From NCBI RefSeq assembly GCF_037975245.1, contig NC_092580.1:35463906-35493775 (forward strand): 29,870 nt of DNA, in the 5' to 3' direction. The stretch's first letter is position 1. Each line of letters begins with the position of its first letter. Shown here in pieces: positions 20,501 through 29,870 of the stretch. A model generated the notes under the pieces. That model saw only the letters and a list, made by a program, of their open reading frames with translations. It ran no database searches and was not told the origin of the DNA. The stretch is from Apostichopus japonicus (lineage: Eukaryota > Echinodermata > Holothuroidea > Aspidochirotida > Stichopodidae). Made by a program: the position numbers and the translations under genes.

Positions 20501-23500
20501 CCACGACAGCAGCTGATATAAATCTATGTTCGTTCCTAATACTTCAAGTTCCAGAGAACCCTATCAGAGCGCTGCAAAAGCAAACTGCCGTGGCCGGGTC
20601 TCGAGCCCAGGACCCAAAACACGTCACGCTCTCGAGCGCAACCAACCGCGCCACGACAGCAGCTGATATAAATCTATGTTCGTTCCTAATACTTCAAGTT
20701 CCAGAGAACCCTATCAGAGCGCTGCAAAAGCAAACTGCCGTGGCCGGGTCTCGAGCCCAGGACCCAAAACACGTCACGCTCTCGAGCGCAACCAACCGCG
20801 CCACGACAGCAGCTGATATAAATCTATGTTCGTTCCTAATACTTCAAGTTCCAGAGAACCCTATCAGAGCGCTGCAAAAGCAAACTGCCGTGGCCGGGTC
20901 TCGAGCCCAGGACCCAAAACACGTCACGCTCTCGAGCGCAACCAACCGCGCCACGACAGCAGCTGATATAAATCTATGTTCGTTCCTAATACTTCAAGTT
21001 CCAGAGAACCCTATCAGAGCGCTGCAAAAGCAAACTGCCGTGGCCGGGTCTCGAGCCCAGGACCCAAAACACGTCACGCTCTCGAGCGCAACCAACCGCG
21101 CCACGACAGCAGCTGATATAAATCTATGTTCGTTCCTAATACTTCAAGTTCCAGAGAACCCTATCAGAGCGCTGCAAAAGCAAACTGCCGTGGCCGGGTC
21201 TCGAGCCCAGGACCCAAAACACGTCACGCTCTCGAGCGCAACCAACCGCGCCACGACAGCAGCTGATATAAATCTATGTTCGTTCCTAATACTTCAAGTT
21301 CCAGAGAACCCTATCAGAGCGCTGCAAAAGCAAACTGCCGTGGCCGGGTCTCGAGCCCAGGACCCAAAACACGTCACGCTCTCGAGCGCAACCAACCGCG
21401 CCACGACAGCAGCTGATATAAATCTATGTTCGTTCCTAATACTTCAAGTTCCAGAGAACCCTATCAGAGCGCTGCAAAAGCAAACTGCCGTGGCCGGGTC
21501 TCGAGCCCAGGACCCAAAACACGTCACGCTCTCGAGCGCAACCAACCGCGCCACGACAGCAGCTGATATAAATCTATGTTCGTTCCTAATACTTCAAGTT
21601 CCAGAGAACCCTATCAGAGCGCTGCAAAAGCAAACTGCCGTGGCCGGGTCTCGAGCCCAGGACCCAAAACACGTCACGCTCTCGAGCGCAACCAACCGCG
21701 CCACGACAGCAGCTGATATAAATCTATGTTCGTTCCTAATACTTCAAGTTCCAGAGAACCCTATCAGAGCGCTGCAAAAGCAAACTGCCGTGGCCGGGTC
21801 TCGAGCCCAGGACCCAAAACACGTCACGCTCTCGAGCGCAACCAACCGCGCCACGACAGCAGCTGATATAAATCTATGTTCGTTCCTAATACTTCAAGTT
21901 CCAGAGAACCCTATCAGAGCGCTGCAAAAGCAAACTGCCGTGGCCGGGTCTCGAGCCCAGGACCCAAAACACGTCACGCTCTCGAGCGCAACCAACCGCG
22001 CCACGACAGCAGCTGATATAAATCTATGTTCGTTCCTAATACTTCAAGTTCCAGAGAACCCTATCAGAGCGCTGCAAAAGCAAACTGCCGTGGCCGGGTC
22101 TCGAGCCCAGGACCCAAAACACGTCACGCTCTCGAGCGCAACCAACCGCGCCACGACAGCAGCTGATATAAATCTATGTTCGTTCCTAATACTTCAAGTT
22201 CCAGAGAACCCTATCAGAGCGCTGCAAAAGCAAACTGCCGTGGCCGGGTCTCGAGCCCAGGACCCAAAACACGTCACGCTCTCGAGCGCAACCAACCGCG
22301 CCACGACAGCAGCTGATATAAATCTATGTTCGTTCCTAATACTTCAAGTTCCAGAGAACCCTATCAGAGCGCTGCAAAAGCAAACTGCCGTGGCCGGGTC
22401 TCGAGCCCAGGACCCAAAACACGTCACGCTCTCGAGCGCAACCAACCGCGCCACGACAGCAGCTGATATAAATCTATGTTCGTTCCTAATACTTCAAGTT
22501 CCAGAGAACCCTATCAGAGCGCTGCAAAAGCAAACTGCCGTGGCCGGGTCTCGAGCCCAGGACCCAAAACACGTCACGCTCTCGAGCGCAACCAACCGCG
22601 CCACGACAGCAGCTGATATAAATCTATGTTCGTTCCTAATACTTCAAGTTCCAGAGAACCCTATCAGAGCGCTGCAAAAGCAAACTGCCGTGGCCGGGTC
22701 TCGAGCCCAGGACCCAAAACACGTCACGCTCTCGAGCGCAACCAACCGCGCCACGACAGCAGCTGATATAAATCTATGTTCGTTCCTAATACTTCAAGTT
22801 CCAGAGAACCCTATCAGAGCGCTGCAAAAGCAAACTGCCGTGGCCGGGTCTCGAGCCCAGGACCCAAAACACGTCACGCTCTCGAGCGCAACCAACCGCG
22901 CCACGACAGCAGCTGATATAAATCTATGTTCGTTCCTAATACTTCAAGTTCCAGAGAACCCTATCAGAGCGCTGCAAAAGCAAACTGCCGTGGCCGGGTC
23001 TCGAGCCCAGGACCCAAAACACGTCACGCTCTCGAGCGCAACCAACCGCGCCACGACAGCAGCTGATATAAATCTATGTTCGTTCCTAATACTTCAAGTT
23101 CCAGAGAACCCTATCAGAGCGCTGCAAAAGCAAACTGCCGTGGCCGGGTCTCGAGCCCAGGACCCAAAACACGTCACGCTCTCGAGCGCAACCAACCGCG
23201 CCACGACAGCAGCTGATATAAATCTATGTTCGTTCCTAATACTTCAAGTTCCAGAGAACCCTATCAGAGCGCTGCAAAAGCAAACTGCCGTGGCCGGGTC
23301 TCGAGCCCAGGACCCAAAACACGTCACGCTCTCGAGCGCAACCAACCGCGCCACGACAGCAGCTGATATAAATCTATGTTCGTTCCTAATACTTCAAGTT
23401 CCAGAGAACCCTATCAGAGCGCTGCAAAAGCAAACTGCCGTGGCCGGGTCTCGAGCCCAGGACCCAAAACACGTCACGCTCTCGAGCGCAACCAACCGCG

Positions 23501-25537
23501 CCACGACAGCAGCTGATATAAATCTATGTTCGTTCCTAATACTTCAAGTTCCAGAGAACCCTATCAGAGCGCTGCAAAAGCAAACTGCCGTGGCCGGGTC
23601 TCGAGCCCAGGACCCAAAACACGTCACGCTCTCGAGCGCAACCAACCGCGCCACGACAGCAGCTGATATAAATCTATGTTCGTTCCTAATACTTCAAGTT
23701 CCAGAGAACCCTATCAGAGCGCTGCAAAAGCAAACTGCCGTGGCCGGGTCTCGAGCCCAGGACCCAAAACACGTCACGCTCTCGAGCGCAACCAACCGCG
23801 CCACGACAGCAGCTGATATAAATCTATGTTCGTTCCTAATACTTCAAGTTCCAGAGAACCCTATCAGAGCGCTGCAAAAGCAAACTGCCGTGGCCGGGTC
23901 TCGAGCCCAGGACCCAAAACACGTCACGCTCTCGAGCGCAACCAACCGCGCCACGACAGCAGCTGATATAAATCTATGTTCGTTCCTAATACTTCAAGTT
24001 CCAGAGAACCCTATCAGAGCGCTGCAAAAGCAAACTGCCGTGGCCGGGTCTCGAGCCCAGGACCCAAAACACGTCACGCTCTCGAGCGCAACCAACCGCG
24101 CCACGACAGCAGCTGATATAAATCTATGTTCGTTCCTAATACTTCAAGTTCCAGAGAACCCTATCAGAGCGCTGCAAAAGCAAACTGCCGTGGCCGGGTC
24201 TCGAGCCCAGGACCCAAAACACGTCACGCTCTCGAGCGCAACCAACCGCGCCACGACAGCAGCTGATATAAATCTATGTTCGTTCCTAATACTTCAAGTT
24301 CCAGAGAACCCTATCAGAGCGCTGCAAAAGCAAACTGCCGTGGCCGGGTCTCGAGCCCAGGACCCAAAACACGTCACGCTCTCGAGCGCAACCAACCGCG
24401 CCACGACAGCAGCTGATATAAATCTATGTTCGTTCCTAATACTTCAAGTTCCAGAGAACCCTATCAGAGCGCTGCAAAAGCAAACTGCCGTGGCCGGGTC
24501 TCGAGCCCAGGACCCAAAACACGTCACGCTCTCGAGCGCAACCAACCGCGCCACGACAGCAGCTGATATAAATCTATGTTCGTTCCTAATACTTCAAGTT
24601 CCAGAGAACCCTATCAGAGCGCTGCAAAAGCAAACTGCCGTGGCCGGGTCTCGAGCCCAGGACCCAAAACACGTCACGCTCTCGAGCGCAACCAACCGCG
24701 CCACGACAGCAGCTGATATAAATCTATGTTCGTTCCTAATACTTCAAGTTCCAGAGAACCCTATCAGAGCGCTGCAAAAGCAAACTGCCGTGGCCGGGTC
24801 TCGAGCCCAGGACCCAAAACACGTCACGCTCTCGAGCGCAACCAACCGCGCCACGACAGCAGCTGATATAAATCTATGTTCGTTCCTAATACTTCAAGTT
24901 CCAGAGAACCCTATCAGAGCGCTGCAAAAGCAAACTGCCGTGGCCGGGTCTCGAGCCCAGGACCCAAAACACGTCACGCTCTCGAGCGCAACCAACCGCG
25001 CCACGACAGCAGCTGATATAAATCTATGTTCGTTCCTAATACTTCAAGTTCCAGAGAACCCTATCAGAGCGCTGCAAAAGCAAACTGCCGTGGCCGGGTC
25101 TCGAGCCCAGGACCCAAAACACGTCACGCTCTCGAGCGCAACCAACCGCGCCACGACAGCAGCTGATATAAATCTATGTTCGTTCCTAATACTTCAAGTT
25201 CCAGAGAACCCTATCAGAGCGCTGCAAAAGCAAACTGCCGTGGCCGGGTCTCGAGCCCAGGACCCAAAACACGTCACGCTCTCGAGCGCAACCAACCGCG
25301 CCACGACAGCAGCTGATATAAATCTATGTTCGTTCCTAATACTTCAAGTTCCAGAGAACCCTATCAGAGCGCTGCAAAAGCAAACTGCCGTGGCCGGGTC
25401 TCGAGCCCAGGACCCAAAACACGTCACGCTCTCGAGCGCAACCAACCGCGCCACGACAGCAGCTGATATAAATCTATGTTCGTTCCTAATACTTCAAGTT
25501 CCAGAGAACCCTATCAGAGCGCTGCAAAAGCAAACTG
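17588..25537. repeat. Second uniform block, 53 consecutive apparently identical monomers
   Basis: Units start every 150 bases from 17588 to 25388 and match the units of 5137-17436, including A at unit position 101. No indel or substitution is visible by eye. The block ends abruptly at 25538, where the next unit and all later ones carry C at position 101. Confidence 0.93.
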
Positions 25538-28500
25538 CCGTGGCCGGGTCTCGAGCCCAGGACCCAAAACACGTCACGCTCTCGAGCGCAACCAACCGCG
25601 CCACGACAGCAGCTGATATAAATCTATGTTCGTTCCTCATACTTCAAGTTCCAGAGAACCCTATCAGAGCGCTGCAAAAGCAAACTGCCGTGGCCGGGTC
25701 TCGAGCCCAGGACCCAAAACACGTCACGCTCTCGAGCGCAACCAACCGCGCCACGACAGCAGCTGATATAAATCTATGTTCGTTCCTCATACTTCAAGTT
25801 CCAGAGAACCCTATCAGAGCGCTGCAAAAGCAAACTGCCGTGGCCGGGTCTCGAGCCAGGACCCAAAACACGTCACGCTCTCGAGCGCAACCAACCGCGC
25901 CACGACAGCAGCTGATATAAATCTATGTTCGTTCCTCATACTTCAAGTTCCAGAGAACCCTATCAGAGCGCTGCAAAAGCAAACTGCCGTGGCCGGGTCT
26001 CGAGCCCAGGACCCAAAACACGTCACGCTCTCGAGCGCAACCAACCGCGCCACGACAGCAGCTGATATAAATCTATGTTCGTTCCTCATACTTCAAGTTC
26101 CAGAGAACCCTATCAGAGCGCTGCAAAAGCAAACTGCCGTGGCCGGGGTCTCGAGCCAGGACCCAAAACACGTCACGCTCTCGAGCGCAACCAACCGCGC
26201 CACGACAGCAGCTGATATAAATCTATGTTCGTTCCTCATACTTCAAGTTCCAGAGAACCCTATCAGAGCGCTGCAAAAGCAAACTGCCGTGGCCGGGTCT
26301 CGAGCCCAGGGACCCAAAACACGTCACGCTCTCGAGCGCAACCAACCGCGCCACGACAGCAGCTGATATAAATCTATGTTCGTTCCTCATACTTCAAGTT
26401 CCAGAGAACCCTATCAGAGCGCTGCAAAAGCAAACTGCCGTGGCCGGGTCTCGAGCCCAGGACCCAAAACACGTCACGCTCTCGAGCGCAACCAACCGCG
26501 CCACGACAGCAGCTGATATAAATCTATGTTCGTTCCTCATACTTCAAGTTCCAGAGAACCCTATCAGAGCGCTGCAAAAGCAAACTGCCGTGGCCGGGTC
26601 TCGAGCCCAGGACCCAAAACACGTCACGCTCTCGAGCGCAACCAACCGCGCCACGACAGCAGCTGATATAAATCTATGTTCGTTCCTCATACTTCAAGTT
26701 CCAGAGAACCCTATCAGAGCGCTGCAAAAGCAAACTGCCGTGGCCGGGTCTCGAGCCCAGGACCCAAAACACGTCACGCTCTCGAGCGCAACCAACCGCG
26801 CCACGACAGCAGCTGATATAAATCTATGTTCGTTCCTCATACTTCAAGTTCCAGAGAACCCTATCAGAGCGCTGCAAAAGCAAACTGCCGTGGCCGGGTC
26901 TCGAGCCCAGGACCCAAAACACGTCACGCTCTCGAGCGCAACCAACCGCGCCACGACAGCAGCTGATATAAATCTATGTTCGTTCCTCATACTTCAAGTT
27001 CCAGAGAACCCTATCAGAGCGCTGCAAAAGCAAACTGCCGTGGCCGGGTCTCGAGCCCAGGACCCAAAACACGTCACGCTCTCGAGCGCAACCAACCGCG
27101 CCACGACAGCAGCTGATATAAATCTATGTTCGTTCCTCATACTTCAAGTTCCAGAGAACCCTATCAGAGCGCTGCAAAAGCAAACTGCCGTGGCCGGGTC
27201 TCGAGCCCAGGACCCAAAACACGTCACGCTCTCGAGCGCAACCAACCGCGCCACGACAGCAGCTGATATAAATCTATGTTCGTTCCTCATACTTCAAGTT
27301 CCAGAGAACCCTATCAGAGCGCTGCAAAAGCAAACTGCCGTGCCGGGTCTCGAGCCCAGGACCCAAAACACGTCACGCTCTCGAGCGCAACCAACCGCGC
27401 CACGACAGCAGCTGATATAAATCTATGTTCGTTCCTCATACTTCAAGTTCCAGAGAACCCTATCAGAGCGCTGCAAAAGCAAACTGCCGTGGCCGGGTCT
27501 CGAGCCCAGGACCCAAAACACGTCACGCTCTCGAGCGCAACCAACCGCGCCACGACAGCAGCTGATATAAATCTATGTTCGTTCCTCATACTTCAAGTTC
27601 CAGAGAACCCTATCAGAGCGCTGCAAAAGCAAACTGCCGTGGCCGGGTCTCGAGCCCAGGACCCAAAACACGTCACGCTCTCGAGCGCAACCAACCGCGC
27701 CACGACAGCAGCTGATATAAATCTATGTTCGTTCCTCATACTTCAAGTTCCAGAGAACCCTATCAGAGCGCTGCAAAAGCAAACTGCCGTGGCCGGGTCT
27801 CGAGCCCAGGACCCAAAACACGTCACGCTCTCGAGCGCAACCAACCGCGCCACGACAGCAGCTGATATAAATCTATGTTCGTTCCTCATACTTCAAGTTC
27901 CAGAGAACCCTATCAGAGCGCTGCAAAAGCAAACTGCCGTGGCCGGGTCTCGAGCCAGGACCCAAAACACGTCACGCTCTCGAGCGCAACCAACCGCGCC
28001 ACGACAGCAGCTGATATAAATCTATGTTCGTTCCTCATACTTCAAGTTCCAGAGAACCCTATCAGAGCGCTGCAAAAGCAAACTGCCGTGGCCGGGTCTC
28101 GAGCCCAGGACCCAAAACACGTCACGCTCTCGAGCGCAACCAACCGCGCCACGACAGCAGCTGATATAAATCTATGTTCGTTCCTCATACTTCAAGTTCC
28201 AGAGAACCCTATCAGAGCGCTGCAAAAGCAAACTGCCGTGCCGGGTCTCGAGCCAGGACCCAAAACACGTCACGCTCTCGAGCGCAACCAACCGCGCCAC
28301 GACAGCAGCTGATATAAATCTATGTTCGTTCCTCATACTTCAAGTTCCAGAGAACCCTATCAGAGCGCTGCAAAAGCAAACTGCCGTGGCCGGGTCTCGA
28401 GCCAGGACCCAAAACACGTCACGCTCTCGAGCGCAACCAACCGCGCCACGACAGCAGCTGATATAAATCTATGTTCGTTCCTCATACTTCAAGTTCCAGA

Positions 28501-29870
28501 GAACCCTATCAGAGCGCTGCAAAAGCAAACTGCCGTGGCGGGTCTCGAGCCCAGGACCCAAAACACGTCACGCTCTCGAGCGCAACCAACCGCGCCACGA
28601 CAGCAGCTGATATAAATCTATGTTCGTTCCTCATACTTCAAGTTCCAGAGAACCCTATCAGAGCGCTGCAAAAGCAAACTGCCGTGGCCGGGTCTCGAGC
28701 CCAGGACCCAAAACACGTCACGCTCTCGAGCGCAACCAACCGCGCCACGACAGCAGCTGATATAAATCTATGTTCGTTCCTCATACTTCAAGTTCCAGAG
28801 AACCCTATCAGAGCGCTGCAAAAGCAAACTGCCCGTGGCCGGGTCTCGAGCCCAGGACCCAAAACACGTCACGCTCTCGAGCGCAACCAACCGCGCCACG
28901 ACAGCAGCTGATATAAATCTATGTTCGTTCCTCATACTTCAAGTTCCAGAGAACCCTATCAGAGCGCTGCAAAAGCAAACTGCCGTGGCCGGGTCTCGAG
29001 CCCAGGACCCAAAACACGTCACGCTCTCGAGCGCAACCAACCGCGCCACGACAGCAGCTGATATAAATCTATGTTCGTTCCTCATACTTCAAGTTCCAGA
29101 GAACCCTATCAGAGCGCTGCAAAAGCAAACTGCCGTGCCGGGGTCTCGAGCCCAGGACCCAAAACACGTCACGCTCTCGAGCGCAACCAACCGCGCCACG
29201 ACAGCAGCTGATATAAATCTATGTTCGTTCCTCATACTTCAAGTTCCAGAGAACCCTATCAGAGCGCTGCAAAAGCAAACTGCCGTGGCCGGGTCTCGAG
29301 CCCAGGACCCAAAACACGTCACGCTCTCGAGCGCAACCAACCGCGCCACGACAGCAGCTGATATAAATCTATGTTCGTTCCTCATACTTCAAGTTCCAGA
29401 GAACCCTATCAGAGCGCTGCAAAAGCAAACTGCCGTGGCCGGGTCTCGAGCCCAGGACCCCAAAACACGTCACGCTCTCGAGCGCAACCAACCGGCGCCA
29501 CGACAGCAGCTGATATAAATCTATGTTCGTTCCTCATACTTCAAGTTCCAGAGAACCCTATCAGAGCGCTGCAAAAGCAAACTGCCGTGGCCGGTCTCGA
29601 GCCCAGGACCCAAAACACGTCACGCTCTCGAGCGCAACCAACCGCGCCACGACAGCAGCTGATATAAATCTATGTTCGTTCCTCATACTTCAAGTTCCAG
29701 AGAACCCTATCAGAGCGCTGAAAAGCAAACTGCGTGGCCGGGTCTCGAGCCCAGGGACCCAAAACACGTCACGCTCTCGAGCGCAACCAACCGCGCCACG
29801 ACAGCAGCTGATATAAATCTATGTTCGTTCCTCATACTTCAAGTTCCAGAGAACCCTATCAGAGCGCTGC
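25538..29870. repeat. Right-end subfamily with A-to-C at unit position 101, 29 units
   Basis: Every unit from 25538 on reads TTCCTCATAC where all earlier units read TTCCTAATAC; the first change is at 25638. None of the 170 units to the left has the C, and none of the 29 to the right lacks it. The block also holds 19 one-base indels, 12 of them deletions. Seventeen lie in unit positions 1-29, the acceptor and T-arm part of the tRNA-like sequence. Recurrent forms are loss of one C in GAGCCCAGG (units at 25838, 26137, 27937, 28236, 28384) and loss of one G in CCGTGGCC (27338, 28236, 29133). Indels become denser rightwards, with four in the first 12 units and 15 in the last 17. Confidence 0.92.
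29733..29870. repeat. Final partial monomer, cut by the window end
   Basis: The last unit begins with a missing C (GCGTGG in place of GCCGTGG across the junction) and has an extra G in CAGGGACCC. It then follows the reference to unit position 138, where the window stops. The array evidently continues beyond the right edge. Confidence 0.9.

Larger units (their letters stand above)
1..29870. repeat. 150 bp satellite array, about 199 head-to-tail copies, filling the window
   Basis: The sequence starting CCGTGGCCGG recurs every 150 bases from position 1 to the end, always in the same orientation. Following unit starts through every indel gives 34 units in 1-5136, 82 in 5137-17436, one in 17437-17587, 53 in 17588-25537 and 29 in 25538-29870, the last stopping at unit position 138. 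Nearly all units are exactly 150 bp; the exceptions run from 145 to 152, with one of 178. There is no higher-order period and no interruption by other DNA. Tandem arrays of this length, homogeneity and gene-free nature are typical of eukaryotic satellite DNA at centromeric, subtelomeric or other heterochromatic sites. Which of these applies cannot be told, because no flank is present. The repeat is certain; the organism and chromosomal site are unknown. Confidence 0.99.

Noticed and set aside
5139-25920. Very long plus-strand open frames (5139-17516 and 17590-25920) as giant repetitive proteins
   Set aside because: They start at GTG with no ATG in that frame, consist of one 50-codon unit repeated exactly, end wherever an indel shifts phase, and show no protein domain or plausible composition. 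They follow from a period divisible by three.
1-29870. CRISPR array
   Set aside because: The repeats are contiguous 150 bp units with no unique spacers, and no cas genes are present.
1-29870. Minisatellite inside a bacterial or phage gene
   Set aside because: No non-repeat coding sequence borders it, no ribosome binding site precedes a start, and the tRNA-derived internal Pol III type promoter fits a eukaryote better.

Overview
The whole 29.87 kb window is one head-to-tail tandem array (satellite DNA). I count 199 copies of a 150 bp monomer, the last one cut off by the window edge. There is no unique flanking sequence, no convincing protein gene, no insertion sequence and no CRISPR array. 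Neither end of the array is visible. A long, near-identical, fixed-length array with no genes, whose monomer contains an internal RNA polymerase III type promoter, points to a eukaryotic nuclear genome. I cannot name the species.

The monomer has two halves. Unit positions 1-73, plus the last base of the preceding unit, read on the minus strand as a decayed tRNA-like sequence of 74 nt. It keeps an acceptor stem with one mismatch, a perfect 4 bp D stem, a pairable T arm, an 11/12 match to the A box and a one-mismatch B box; the anticodon arm is lost. This half is about 68% G+C and CpG-rich. Positions 74-149 are about 40% G+C and resemble nothing I recognise. On the minus strand a T4 run lies 8 nt past the tRNA-like 3' end, so each monomer has the layout of a small Pol III cassette. 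A second T4 lies inside it, between the A and B boxes. The simplest history is a tRNA-derived SINE or tRNA pseudogene fragment, plus adjacent DNA, amplified into a satellite.

Layout. 1-1467: ten units, uniform up to the first indel. 1468-5136: disordered block with 21 one-base indels, a 7 bp deletion, a 28 bp duplication and two substitutions. 5137-17436: 82 copies that look identical. 17437-17587: one copy with a 1 bp insertion. 17588-25537: 53 more copies that look identical. 25538-29870: 29 copies that all carry A-to-C at unit position 101, with one-base indels that grow denser to the right and mostly fall in the first 29 bases of the unit.

Long open frames run along the plus strand only because 150 is a multiple of three and one frame of the monomer lacks a stop. 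They start at GTG, contain no in-frame ATG and break at every indel, so I do not annotate them as genes. The points most worth checking are the tRNA-derived minus-strand cassette, the abrupt subfamily boundary at 25538, and whether the two disordered blocks are real array biology or sequencing and assembly error.
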